A model generated the notes under the pieces. The model was given only the letters and a program-made list of their open reading frames with translations, searched no databases and had not been told where the DNA came from. The position numbers were made by a program, and so were the translations under genes. A stretch of 64,000 nucleotides of DNA, taken from assembly GCA_027491115.1 (NCBI GenBank), contig JAIXWV010000038.1, positions 1 to 64,000 of the forward strand, in the 5' to 3' direction. Numbering within the stretch: the stretch's first letter is position 1; each line of letters begins with the position of its first letter. Shown here piece after piece: positions 9,226-17,738 of this stretch. Source of the DNA: Pseudomonadota bacterium. Its GTDB lineage: Bacteria; Bdellovibrionota; UBA1018; CAIMNF01.

Positions 9226-9934
9226 GCGCCTCCACCTCGGCGATCACCCGGGCGAAAAGGCCCCTGAGGAGCCCCAGATCATCGCGAGTGAGACCGGCAC
9301 GTTGAAAAATCTTTTTCAGGCGTCCGAGCATCCGGTCCGGATTGCCGTCACGATCGAGACCGACCTGAACCATCATGGATCTCAGATGTTCGAACATGGG
9401 TAACATTTCTTCGGTCGGTGCGTAGGTGAGATGCCCCCTTCTTGAATCACTCTCCTGACGGTAAAGATCCGATAGCACCACTGCAACCGAATGACTGAGG
9501 TTCAATGCAGAAAAATTCGGGCTGGTGTCGAGTGCGCACAAATGTGTGCAAAGCTCCACTTCGTCTGCCAGCAGACAGAAGTCCTCCCTTCCGAAAACGA
9601 GGGCCACCTTGCCGTCCAATTTTCCGGCGAGATCCTCGAGACGGATCGACATCCGACGGTTTTTTCCGGCGCGGGCGGTGAATCCGACCACAAACTGGCA
9701 ATCCGCCACGGCACTTGCAAGAGAGGCGTGGACAGGAATCGAGTTCAAGCGCTCTCTTGAAGTGCCGGTGGCCATCCATTGAGCCACCCCTTCCCGCCAT
9801 TCGCAATTCGGCAAGACGAGACCGGCCTCTGTCACCTCGAAATTCTCGAGCAAGCGGGCAAAGGAACCGATGTTCTCAGGGGTTTTTGTCCCGACCAGAA
9901 GGGGTCGGAACCGGTGGAGTCTTTGTGAATGCAT
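9209..9934 (-). CDS. trmJ: SpoU/TrmH-type RNA methyltransferase, TrmJ-like
   Basis: SAM-dependent 2'-O-ribose methyltransferase of the SPOUT class, probably modifying tRNA position 32 as TrmJ does. Motif 1 is VGTKTPENIGSFARLLENF near the N-terminus. KVALVFGREDFCLLADEVEL is motif 2 and SPNFSALNLSHSVAVVL is motif 3, the knot-forming SAM site. A C-terminal helical extension (about 170-241) is typical of TrmJ. The start codon lies inside the preceding gene on the same strand, a 59-base overlap in a different frame; motif 1 sits so close to the start that a shorter protein is unlikely. The TrmJ assignment within the SpoU family is tentative. Confidence 0.85.
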   Translation of the reverse strand: MHSQRLHRFRPLLVGTKTPENIGSFARLLENFEVTEAGLVLPNCEWREGVAQWMATGTSRERLNSIPVHASLASAVADCQFVVGFTARAGKNRRMSIRLEDLAGKLDGKVALVFGREDFCLLADEVELCTHLCALDTSPNFSALNLSHSVAVVLSDLYRQESDSRRGHLTYAPTEEMLPMFEHLRSMMVQVGLDRDGNPDRMLGRLKKIFQRAGLTRDDLGLLRGLFARVIAEVEALKRDS

Positions 9935-10832
9935 GGTTACTGAAGTCGAAAACGACCTTCGACTTTTCCTCCTTCAGGGGATTACTCAAGAATGCGATTT
10001 GTAGTTTTCCGGTCTTCCGGCCCAAGAGCAACTCCACGATTTCATAACGATCGAGCGTGGATACGGATATCCCGTTCAACTCGGTGACAACACTTCCCGG
10101 CTTCAACCCTACCGACGCTGCATCCCGGACCTCGGACGCTATCAACGCCCTCACTCTCAAATTCCGAGAACCCGGAAGAAAATCAAAGGTCAACAATGGG
10201 TCACGAAGCGAGAGAGTTTCAGTGGATGGTGCTTCCACAGAGAAATGGATCTTTCCAGAGCGGAGATCGAGAACCCAACCTTGCTTGGAGGCGTCCGAGA
10301 TCCTTCCATTCCAATTTACCTTTGGGGAGTTCACAGAGAACAGTGCCCCGAGTCCTTGAATTTTCGGTGCGGAAGGTAACTCCGCTAACTGCAGAGGCTC
10401 CCACTGAATGTGGCTGGGAGACTCCGGCCTGAAGTGCAAGCGGTACTTTTCGAGGACGTCCCGACCGATCGCACCCATGCAGCAGTTTTTGGCGAACTCG
10501 GGAGAAACCGCCAGATCCGAACGCTGCGACTTGAAATTCCGGAGCGGGATCGTCACCCCTGAAATTTCGACTTCGTCAGCCTTGAAGTCCTGGTACGGCC
10601 ACCCGATGAGTCGCATTTGCCCAGGATCGAGTGAGCTTTCGGCACGGTCCGGACGGATCCAGACCGGAATCACATAAGAAAACGAATCCCGCCAGATCGT
10701 CATCTTGACACTGTAAGCGGATCCAAAACGTCGTGCAGGCGTATGGAAGATCTGGGCTTGGACCGTGGACGGAATCAGGATGAGCAGGAACAAAAGAGCG
10801 TCAACCCTGATCTTCATTCTTGGAAGTCGCAT
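9876..10832 (-). CDS. Exported PDZ protein with a retropepsin-like domain
   Basis: 318 residues with a signal peptide (VDALLFLLILIPSTVQA). The middle looks like a retropepsin-type aspartyl protease fold: SSLDPGQMRLIGW in the place of the D-T/S-G loop, and CMGAIGRDVLEKYRLHF, which resembles the conserved IGxDxLxxxxxxxD segment of such folds. The usual Asp-Thr/Ser-Gly is Asp-Pro-Gly, so activity is doubtful. A C-terminal PDZ-like domain (PGSVVTELNGISVSTLDRYE) follows, as in substrate-recognising periplasmic proteases. The start may be ATG 10832 (GGAG about 10 bases upstream) or ATG 10817. It overlaps the end of hflX and encodes the start of the trmJ-like gene in another frame. Confidence 0.65.
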   Translation of the reverse strand: MRLPRMKIRVDALLFLLILIPSTVQAQIFHTPARRFGSAYSVKMTIWRDSFSYVIPVWIRPDRAESSLDPGQMRLIGWPYQDFKADEVEISGVTIPLRNFKSQRSDLAVSPEFAKNCCMGAIGRDVLEKYRLHFRPESPSHIQWEPLQLAELPSAPKIQGLGALFSVNSPKVNWNGRISDASKQGWVLDLRSGKIHFSVEAPSTETLSLRDPLLTFDFLPGSRNLRVRALIASEVRDAASVGLKPGSVVTELNGISVSTLDRYEIVELLLGRKTGKLQIAFLSNPLKEEKSKVVFDFSNHAFTKTPPVPTPSGRDKNP

Positions 10833-12081
10833 ACTTTCTCACTCCGAGTTTGCGGGCGATGCCGGAATCGAGCATCACCTGCATGAACACGCCTTTTTCG
10901 AGATAGCGAGTCGTCTGGATCGAACCGAACTCCTGCAGTTGGGCCTGGAGTTTGCCTTCAGCATAAGGAAGCACGAGATCCCAGGTTTCCATCCGTGTTT
11001 TGAAATGATCGAGAATCCTCTCGCGCAGGCTCCGGACCGCATCGGGATCGAGAGCCGACAGTCGAACAGCACCGGGGACGGCGATCCTCGCCTGATTGAT
11101 CTGTGCGGGAGTGGTCAGAAGATCCGCCTTGTTGAGGACCACCAACTTCTCCTTGGAGTCACACTCGAGTTCCTTCAAGACCTCGCAAGTGGTTTCAAAC
11201 TGCTCCCGGGCCTGCAGAGACGATGCATCCACCACGTGGACAATGAGATCCGCCTCACGGATCTCCTCGAGCGTCGAACGGAAAGAGGCAATCAGGCTGG
11301 TCGGAATCCGGCTGATGAATCCGACAGTATCGATCGCCACCACAGGCGGGTGACTGTCGGGGTTGAGAGCGCGCACTGTCGAATCGAGTGTGGCGAACAG
11401 CTTGTCTTCAGCCAGCACTTTGCTTTCGGTCAAAGAGTTGAGCAGGGTCGACTTCCCGGCATTGGTGTACCCGACCAGGGCCACCTTCAAAAGATCCTGT
11501 CGCGAAGCCCGCTGGACCACGCGCTCTTTCTCGATCTCGACGAGGCGGCCTCTCAGAATCTGAATGCGTCGCTTGACCAGACGCCGGTCGACCTCGAGTT
11601 GCTTCTCTCCCATCCCCTTGTTACCCACTCCACCGCCACGTTGGCGTTCGAAGTGATTCCAGAGGTGAGCGAGACGGGGAAGGACGTATTGGAGCTTCGC
11701 AAGCTCCACCTGGGTTTTCGCTTCCCTCGTACGCGCGTGTCGGGAAAAGATCTCCAGGATGATCCCGGTCCGGTCGAGCACGGGTTTACACAAAAGCTTC
11801 TCGACATTCTGGAGTTGGCGGGGAGTGAGATCGACATCGATCACAAAAAGATCGATCCCCGGTTCCATTGCGGCTGCGGCCAGGCGAAGTTCATCAAGCT
11901 TGCCCGTTCCAAAGTAGGTCCCGGCAACCACCCGACGCACGGGAGCCGCGACCCTGCAGGCGGTCTGCAAGTCGAGCGTGTCGAGCAGACGGTCGAGTTC
12001 ATTCAATGACTCGTCATCGACGCCCAGGGTAAAAACCCGACTGGCTCCGTTCGGCAGGAGTGACTCAGAATTTTCGATCAT
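10801..12081 (-). CDS. hflX: GTPase HflX
   Basis: Ribosome-associated GTPase that splits stalled or stressed 70S ribosomes. 426 residues. The N-terminal HflX domain includes GTYFGTGKLDEL and DVDLTPRQLQNVEKLL, followed by a helical linker with RQRGGGVGNKGMGEKQLEVD, diagnostic of HflX. The G domain has G1 VALVGYTNAGKSTLLN, G3 DTVGF and G4 NKAD, and a C-terminal domain follows. First gene of a three-gene minus-strand unit. Its start (12081) diverges from the aminotransferase at 12123. Confidence 0.97.
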   Translation of the reverse strand: MIENSESLLPNGASRVFTLGVDDESLNELDRLLDTLDLQTACRVAAPVRRVVAGTYFGTGKLDELRLAAAAMEPGIDLFVIDVDLTPRQLQNVEKLLCKPVLDRTGIILEIFSRHARTREAKTQVELAKLQYVLPRLAHLWNHFERQRGGGVGNKGMGEKQLEVDRRLVKRRIQILRGRLVEIEKERVVQRASRQDLLKVALVGYTNAGKSTLLNSLTESKVLAEDKLFATLDSTVRALNPDSHPPVVAIDTVGFISRIPTSLIASFRSTLEEIREADLIVHVVDASSLQAREQFETTCEVLKELECDSKEKLVVLNKADLLTTPAQINQARIAVPGAVRLSALDPDAVRSLRERILDHFKTRMETWDLVLPYAEGKLQAQLQEFGSIQTTRYLEKGVFMQVMLDSGIARKLGVRKYATSKNEDQG

Positions 12082-12122
12082 AATCCTCTCATTTTTATTA
12101 CTAAACCTGATAGAATTAGCCC

Positions 12123-13025
12123 ATGAAAAACCGCGGCACCCTGATCAATTTGAACGGCGAAATCCTCGACCCGGCCGATGCGAAGGTATCGGTGTTCGAC
12201 CGGAGCTTCCTGTACGGCGACAGCCTTTACGAGGTGGTGCGGACCTACCGGGGGAAGCCATTCCGCCTCAAAGAGCACCTGGTCAGGATGGAAAAGTCTG
12301 CCAAGCTGTGTCAAATGCGTTTTTCTCAGACTTCCGCCGAGTACGAGCGGGAGATGCTGAAGAGTATCGAGGCCTACCGGGCCCAACCCGGAAAACAGGA
12401 TGAGGACGTTTACGTCCGGATCGTGGTTTCGAGGGGCAGCGGAAAAATCGGATTCGGACTCGGTAATCTGGAGACCCCCACCCTATACGCAATCATCGTC
12501 GAGCCGATCTCGATGTTTCCGAACAAGCCTTTCGAGAAAGGCACCAAGCTCCAGATTTCCGACAGGATCCGGAATCATCCGAAAGCCTTGGATCCGGCGA
12601 TGAAGTCCGGAAACTACCTGAACAGTCTGCTGGCCTACCTCAGTGCGGCTGAGGCAGGGTATGACGATGCCCTCATGGTGGATCAACAGGGATTCATGAC
12701 CGAAGGCACCACCTTCAACCTGTTCTATGTGAATCGGGGCATCGTCGCGACAGCTCCGCTCGATGTCGGCATTCTCGACGGGGTCACCCGCCGCGCGATT
12801 CTCAATCTATGCATTGAACAGGGCATTCCTTGCCGTGAGGTCAGATTCCCGAAAGAGTTCCTGTATGAAGCGGACGAAGTGTTCGTCTCGAGTTCACTCA
12901 AGGAAGTTCTGCCGGTGCTCGATCTCGACGGGAAGAAAATCGGCAACGGAAAAGCGGGCCCGATCACCCGCAAGTTGAGGGATGCTTTCGACGATCTGGT
13001 CCGCCGCGAGTTGTTCCTCGGTTAA
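12123..13025 (+). CDS. PLP-dependent class IV aminotransferase (IlvE/Dat-like)
   Basis: Fold-type IV transaminase of the branched-chain / D-amino-acid / aminodeoxychorismate lyase superfamily. 300 residues. DRSFLYGDSLYEVVRTYRGK near the N-terminus and MKSGNYLNSLLAYLSA, with Lys161 as the PLP lysine, are typical, as is MTEGTTFNLFYV. The SGNYLNSLLA form is closest to branched-chain aminotransferases, but D-alanine transaminase cannot be excluded from sequence alone. Monocistronic, divergent from hflX; ends 4 bases inside suhB tail-to-tail. Confidence 0.85.
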   Translation: MKNRGTLINLNGEILDPADAKVSVFDRSFLYGDSLYEVVRTYRGKPFRLKEHLVRMEKSAKLCQMRFSQTSAEYEREMLKSIEAYRAQPGKQDEDVYVRIVVSRGSGKIGFGLGNLETPTLYAIIVEPISMFPNKPFEKGTKLQISDRIRNHPKALDPAMKSGNYLNSLLAYLSAAEAGYDDALMVDQQGFMTEGTTFNLFYVNRGIVATAPLDVGILDGVTRRAILNLCIEQGIPCREVRFPKEFLYEADEVFVSSSLKEVLPVLDLDGKKIGNGKAGPITRKLRDAFDDLVRRELFLG

Positions 13026-13804
13026 ATCAATTTCTTGATCTGACCGTGCAAAGTCCGGTTGCTGGCCAGGATTTCCATTCCGTGTGGATCAAAACGTCCG
13101 CCTTTGAAATCCGTGACTCTTCCCCCGGCTTCCTGAACCAGGAGGGCACCAGCAGCAACATCCCACGGGGAGAGGTGACGCTCCCAGAATCCGTCAAAAA
13201 CTCCGCGAGCGGTGTAAGCCAAGTCCAGCGCGGCTGATCCGGGTCTCCGAACGGCACGAGCGGCGCGACTGACTTTTTCGAACGAGCCCATCTCAGTCGA
13301 CAACAGGTCACGAGCCGAGTAAGCGAACCCGGTCGAGAGCAAGGCGTTCCGGATTCGAGAAGTAGAAGACACCTTCATCCGCTTTCCGTTCAGAAAAGCC
13401 CCCTTGCCCCGGATGGCCGTATACAGTTCGTCGAGAATGGGATGGTAGGTCACTCCGACAGTTAAATCGTGGCCGATTTGAAGGGCCACAGTCGTGCAGA
13501 ACATCGGAAATCGGTGGACAAAATTGGTGGTTCCATCGAGAGGATCGACGATCCACAATCCTTCTTGTCCGGCTTCTCTCACCCCAGTGGAATGAGTCTC
13601 TTCGGTCAACAAAGCAAAAGAAGGTTCGCATTTCCTCAACACCTTCATGGCGACTTCTTCGGCCTCGACATCGGCGTTGGTCACCAAACCGAGCTTCCCC
13701 TTCTCCCTGACCTTAAGCGGCCTAACGTAATGCTTGCGGATCACCTGCCCAGCCTGGAGAGCCGCTTCGACCGCACCAGCCAACCAATATTCAACTTGTG
13801 ACAT
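13022..13804 (-). CDS. suhB: Inositol-1-monophosphatase family protein (SuhB-like)
   Basis: Mg2+-dependent phosphatase of the IMPase family. Seen: metal-binding WIVDPLDGTTNFVHRFPMF, LTEETHS upstream of it, and the C-terminal SPWDVAAGALLVQEAGGRV. 260 residues, normal length. In other bacteria SuhB also partners with NusA/NusG in rRNA antitermination; whether this one does cannot be judged here. Convergent with the aminotransferase. Confidence 0.93.
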   Translation of the reverse strand: MSQVEYWLAGAVEAALQAGQVIRKHYVRPLKVREKGKLGLVTNADVEAEEVAMKVLRKCEPSFALLTEETHSTGVREAGQEGLWIVDPLDGTTNFVHRFPMFCTTVALQIGHDLTVGVTYHPILDELYTAIRGKGAFLNGKRMKVSSTSRIRNALLSTGFAYSARDLLSTEMGSFEKVSRAARAVRRPGSAALDLAYTARGVFDGFWERHLSPWDVAAGALLVQEAGGRVTDFKGGRFDPHGMEILASNRTLHGQIKKLI

Positions 13805-13876
13805 GAATCCATCCTAACTCTGCCACCGGGGAGAGAGTCCATGATTTTCGTCAAGCGGATGACTCCGGAACGCGAT

Positions 13877-13906
13877 TTGACACTGCCGCACCGGGACTTG
13901 TACACT
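13877..13906 (+). promoter_or_regulatory. Candidate sigma-70 promoter
   Basis: TTGACA (13877-13882), an 18-base spacer and TACACT (13901-13906). It lies 37 bases before ATG 13944, whose ribosome-binding site AGGAGGGA is also strong. Confidence 0.6.
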
Positions 13907-13943
13907 GAGACCACTGGAGTACGGTCTAGGAGGGACCTGATCT

Positions 13944-15008
13944 ATGGCATCTTTCATCTACATTTATTCCCGTTTCACTGAAGAACTGCTCTTACTCAGT
14001 GCCGCAGGAATTTTCGCTCTCCTCTCCGCGTACTGCTATTACTGGGTGATCAAGAAACGTAGACTGGGTGCCGCCCGAAATGAGATTCCCGCAACAGTGG
14101 TGAAAGCCTACCTGGGACAACTCATCAACGAAGCCCAGTTTGTCAGGACCCAGCTTTTCGGAATCGCGCAGGCGAATTTACCCGGTGATAGTCACTCCCA
14201 CTCATCGACTTCACCCTCCACTTCCCTTTCAGCATCCTTGACCGGATTGGAAGCTTCCTCGCCGACCGGGATCTCTGGAGACCTGAGTGACCGCCTCCGT
14301 GCCCTTCAGGCTCAACTTACCGAAAAAGAAAGCCTGGTCGTGAACATCAACATCGAGAAAACTAAACTGCTCGAGGAGCTCGAGAACCTCAGACAGAATC
14401 AGCATGCGATCCAAAGCGCCTCGTCTTCAGGCAATGCAGAGGACATGATCAAAAAGATCAAGACTCTCGAAGAACGCCTGGAGGAGTACTCTTTGTTCGA
14501 GGATGATCTCGCCAACTTGAAGCGACTTCAGCAGGAGAATGCGAACCTGAAGAAGCGCATTGAAGAAATGACCGGAGCAGCACCAGAACCCAAGATCGCA
14601 GTAGCTCCGGTGGCGACACCGTCACCTGCGGCACCCTCACCTGAGCCCTCCATCACACCCCCTCCTCCCGCCGCACTTGCGCAAGAAGCGATCGACGCCC
14701 TGCTCGACGGCACACCTGCCATTCCACCAAGTGCGGAACCCGGAGCAGAACCTTCGATTGCCTCGAACAAATCAGGACCGGATGAGTTCGAACGATTGGT
14801 TGACTCTGTCGAATCAAGCCTGGATGCAGCCCCTGCGGCGGCAACTCCTGATGTGACGACCCCGGAGGCGGCCCAGATGCCTCAAGCGATCCCATCAGCC
14901 GAAGAAACTCTCGCTGCCGCGCAACCTTCTCCCTCGAACCCTGAGACCTTGGCAACGAAGTCGGATGAAGAACTCCTCAAAGAGTTCGAGAACCTTCTGA
15001 ACTCCTGA
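13944..15008 (+). CDS. Membrane-anchored coiled-coil protein with Ala/Pro-rich tail
   Basis: 354 residues. One N-terminal transmembrane helix (LLLLSAAGIFALLSAYCYYW, about 14-36) is followed by a basic stop-transfer KKRR, a Ser-rich linker (about 80-110), a coiled coil (about 115-210, RLQQENANLKKRIEEM and neighbours), and a long Ala/Pro/Glu-rich tail ending in a short acidic helix (ATKSDEELLKEFENLL). The anchor is predicted N-out, placing the coil and tail in the cytoplasm. No family is recognised; the architecture suggests a scaffold or adaptor. The promoter at 13877 and a strong ribosome-binding site support expression. Confidence 0.8.
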   Translation: MASFIYIYSRFTEELLLLSAAGIFALLSAYCYYWVIKKRRLGAARNEIPATVVKAYLGQLINEAQFVRTQLFGIAQANLPGDSHSHSSTSPSTSLSASLTGLEASSPTGISGDLSDRLRALQAQLTEKESLVVNINIEKTKLLEELENLRQNQHAIQSASSSGNAEDMIKKIKTLEERLEEYSLFEDDLANLKRLQQENANLKKRIEEMTGAAPEPKIAVAPVATPSPAAPSPEPSITPPPPAALAQEAIDALLDGTPAIPPSAEPGAEPSIASNKSGPDEFERLVDSVESSLDAAPAAATPDVTTPEAAQMPQAIPSAEETLAAAQPSPSNPETLATKSDEELLKEFENLLNS

Positions 15009-15009
15009 C

Positions 15010-15552
15010 TCATTCTCCTAAGGGAACGGTCATTTTTACATCCTCGAGCTGTTTTTTCAGCTTGGCGTTTTCCATGTCTTGGATTCGTTTCCGGTAATCG
15101 ATCACTTTTCCGATACGGTAAAGCAATGAGTTCTCCTGGATCCCATCGGTTTCCTGATTGATCCATCCCTCCAGGACATCGCGCTGGATCTGCTGCTCTT
15201 TTTGGACGCTGACCCGGACAGAAGGTTGTCCCTCGTAAAATCCCTTAGCCAGTACAACTCGGAAACGGTACTGAGCCTTGATATAGTTGCTGACCAAGCC
15301 GCCTGAATCGAGCAGGTTCCTCTCTGCCGTGTTGTCGATCCACTTGGTCTGGAGAGTTCCGTTCTCCCGATTCACAATGTCCATCGGCGAAGCCTTCATT
15401 GCATCCACCGCGGACTCCCAAGCCATTGGGTACTCGCTTAAAAAGATCTTACTGAGGACTCGATCCGCATCGCCTCCCACAGACTTCAGATAAGCCGACA
15501 TGCACGCCGGCAGAAGCAGTGCGGCCAGAAAAATTTTCGCGGCGCTGAACAT
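15010..15552 (-). CDS. Small outer-membrane-type lipoprotein
   Basis: 180 residues. The leader FSAAKIFLAALLLPAC ends in a lipobox with Cys17, so lipidation is likely. The mature part contains YPMAWESAVDAMKASPM and NRENGTLQTKWIDN, a pattern reminiscent of BamC/NlpB-type helix-grip domains (an alternative is an unnamed lipoprotein family), then a charged helical tail. Function is not assigned. Tail-to-tail with the coiled-coil gene (1-base gap) and divergent from kdsD (24-base gap). Confidence 0.75.
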   Translation of the reverse strand: MFSAAKIFLAALLLPACMSAYLKSVGGDADRVLSKIFLSEYPMAWESAVDAMKASPMDIVNRENGTLQTKWIDNTAERNLLDSGGLVSNYIKAQYRFRVVLAKGFYEGQPSVRVSVQKEQQIQRDVLEGWINQETDGIQENSLLYRIGKVIDYRKRIQDMENAKLKKQLEDVKMTVPLGE

Positions 15553-15575
15553 GCAAGTTAGTGTAGCATAACTCC

Positions 15576-16559
15576 ATGAGCTTCAAAGAATTTTGCCGGG
15601 TGATGGAACTCGAGGCCCGGGCGATTACCGACGCCTTGGCTCGTTTCCGTACGGATTCAAAATCCGAGGCCTCGATCGGACGCGCCTTGGAACTGATGAT
15701 GGAGCGGAGTCGACGGGGCGGAAAAGTGATGGTGGTCGGTCTCGGCAAGTCGGGCAAGATCGCAGCAAAAATTTCAGCCACACTGTCGAGTACCGGAACC
15801 CGTTCGGTCTACCTTCACCCGACCGAGGCACTTCACGGAGACCTGGGGGTGACTGGCCCGGAAGATGTCGTCCTCGCCATCAGCCAAACCGGAAATACGG
15901 AAGAAATCGTTTCCTTGATACCATTTTTCAAAAAGCGGGGTCTCGGAGTGGTCGCCATCACCGGCAATCCGCGCTCTCGTCTGGCATCAGCCGCTGATGT
16001 GGTTCTGGACTCCTCCGTTTCGGAAGAGGCCTGCGCACACAATCTCGCCCCGACTTCAAGCACCACTCTCGCCTTAGTAATCGGTGATGCCCTGGCCCTG
16101 GCCCTGATGAAGACCCAAGGGTTCAGTGCTGAAGATTTTGCTAAAAACCATCCGGGAGGCGCATTAGGGCGTCGACTTCAATTGACCGTGGCAGACCTCA
16201 TGCATCCGCTCACACGGGTGGCAGTTCTGGGATCAGAATCGACCATGGAGGAGGTCCTGGATTCCTCTACCCGGATGCGGCTGGGCGCAGTGATCATCAC
16301 CGACAACCAGCGGCTGTCCGGCATCATCACAGATGGAGACATCCGACGATCCCTAAAACGCGGCGAAGCCTTCTTCGGACTCAAGGCCAAGGAAATCATG
16401 TGCTCTAATCCGACTACCGTCAGTCCGGAGACCCTCGCTTATGACGCTCTCCGCATCATGGAAGAGCGTGAGACCCAGATCAGCGTGCTTCCAGTGGTGG
16501 ATTCTCAGGGCAACGCGTTAGGATTGCTTCGGATCCATGACCTTGTACAAACATTCTAG
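15576..16559 (+). CDS. kdsD: Arabinose-5-phosphate isomerase (KpsF/GutQ family)
   Basis: Converts ribulose-5-phosphate to arabinose-5-phosphate, the first step to Kdo of lipopolysaccharide. 327 residues: a SIS sugar-isomerase domain (about 1-195) with VGLGKSGKIAAKISATLSS and HPTEALHGDLG, then two CBS domains (about 205-327). The family-typical NHPGGALGRRL is present as KNHPGGALGRRLQLTV. Indicates a Kdo-containing outer membrane, consistent with a Gram-negative host. Confidence 0.95.
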   Translation: MSFKEFCRVMELEARAITDALARFRTDSKSEASIGRALELMMERSRRGGKVMVVGLGKSGKIAAKISATLSSTGTRSVYLHPTEALHGDLGVTGPEDVVLAISQTGNTEEIVSLIPFFKKRGLGVVAITGNPRSRLASAADVVLDSSVSEEACAHNLAPTSSTTLALVIGDALALALMKTQGFSAEDFAKNHPGGALGRRLQLTVADLMHPLTRVAVLGSESTMEEVLDSSTRMRLGAVIITDNQRLSGIITDGDIRRSLKRGEAFFGLKAKEIMCSNPTTVSPETLAYDALRIMEERETQISVLPVVDSQGNALGLLRIHDLVQTF

Positions 16560-16603
16560 GTAGGCTAGGCTTCCTTTATCACGCTACGAAAGGACGAAGC
16601 AAA

Positions 16604-17662
16604 ATGAACATGAAACGCACACTCGGTGTGCTCAGCGCATGCGTACTGGCCTCTTTGGCCGTGGTCGCCTGCTCCGAGAGCGCCAAAGCTAAGATCAGCA
16701 TGGTTTTCAAAGATCCCCCCAAGGCCGGAATCGTGGCCAACATCAACGGTGAGGAAATCACCGAAGATCAACTGATCGGGGATGCCCAGATCGAACTCAT
16801 GCAGATCAAGAAGCAAGAATACGATCTGAAGATGAACCAGCTCAACAAGATGGTCACTGACCGCTTGCTTGGTGCCGAAGCCAAAAAGGCTGGTCTTGCC
16901 AACGCTGACGAGTACATCGCGAAGAAGCTCCTCAAGGGCGAAATCAAGATCTCCGACGCCGAGTACAAGAAATTCGTGAAGGACAAGCAGATCCCTGAGA
17001 GCAACATCAACGACCAGGTCAAAGAACGCATCTATGCCTACATGAAGGAACAGAAGCGCGAAGAGACCGTCAACGCGGCAGTTGCCAAGCTCTCCAAGGG
17101 CTCCCCCGTGGAAGTTTACTTCAAGAAGCCGAAGTCGAACATCCAGGTCGAAGTTGGACAGTCTCCGATGGCTGGTGGCGAAAATGCAAAAGTCTCCGTG
17201 GTGGTTTTCTCCGATTTCCAGTGCCCCTTCTGCTCTCGCGCGGCCAAAACCGTGTCGGACCTGAAGAAGAAGTATGGAAACAAGGTGAAGATCGCATTCA
17301 AGCACTTCCCACTCCCTATGCACAAGGACGCGGGCCCCGCATCGGAAGCCTCCATGTGCGTGCATGAGCAAGGCAAGGACAAGTTCTGGAAATTCCACGA
17401 TATCGCTTTCGCGGCCCAGGACAAACTCGACGCCGAAAGCTTGGCGAAACACGCCAAGGCTGCCGGAGCTGACGAGAAGAAGTTCAAGGAATGCTTCGAC
17501 GGAAAGAAATACGCTGAATTCGTGAAGAAAGATCTCGCTTACGGCGAGAAACTCGGCGTGCGTTCGACTCCGACCTTCTTCGTGAACGGCCAATTGCTGA
17601 GCGGAGCCCTTCCAATTGAGCAGTTCTCCGAAGTGATCGACGAAGAACTCGAATCCAAGTAA
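16604..17662 (+). CDS. DsbA-type thioredoxin lipoprotein with SurA-like N-terminal domain
   Basis: 352 residues. The leader (RTLGVLSACVLASLAVVAC) ends in a plausible lipobox at Cys23. Residues about 45-170 resemble the SurA/PpiC chaperone N-domain (GIVANINGEEITEDQLIGDA, then Lys-rich helices). From about 180 follows a DsbA/thioredoxin_4 domain with VFSDFQCPFCSRAAKT, active-site Cys207 and Cys210, and the cis-Pro loop RSTPTFFVNG. Probably a periplasmic oxidoreductase coupled to a chaperone module acting on exported proteins. Purine-rich ribosome-binding site AAAGGA; a strong terminator follows the gene. Confidence 0.85.
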   Translation: MNMKRTLGVLSACVLASLAVVACSESAKAKISMVFKDPPKAGIVANINGEEITEDQLIGDAQIELMQIKKQEYDLKMNQLNKMVTDRLLGAEAKKAGLANADEYIAKKLLKGEIKISDAEYKKFVKDKQIPESNINDQVKERIYAYMKEQKREETVNAAVAKLSKGSPVEVYFKKPKSNIQVEVGQSPMAGGENAKVSVVVFSDFQCPFCSRAAKTVSDLKKKYGNKVKIAFKHFPLPMHKDAGPASEASMCVHEQGKDKFWKFHDIAFAAQDKLDAESLAKHAKAAGADEKKFKECFDGKKYAEFVKKDLAYGEKLGVRSTPTFFVNGQLLSGALPIEQFSEVIDEELESK

Positions 17663-17684
17663 TTTCCGAAAAAGAATAAATAAG

Positions 17685-17717
17685 CCCCCCGGAGGGATTC
17701 CTTCCGGGGGGTTTTTA
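17685..17717 (+). terminator. Rho-independent terminator
   Basis: CCCCCCGGA pairs with TCCGGGGGG around a short loop, followed by a T-run. It lies 23 bases after the DsbA-like gene and before murF. Confidence 0.9.
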
Positions 17718-17738
17718 TTTCAAGACTGCGATGCCATA

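Noticed and set aside
10765-12009. 414-residue plus-strand frame opposite hflX
   Set aside because: The minus strand encodes complete HflX with all GTPase motifs; the plus frame has no recognisable feature.
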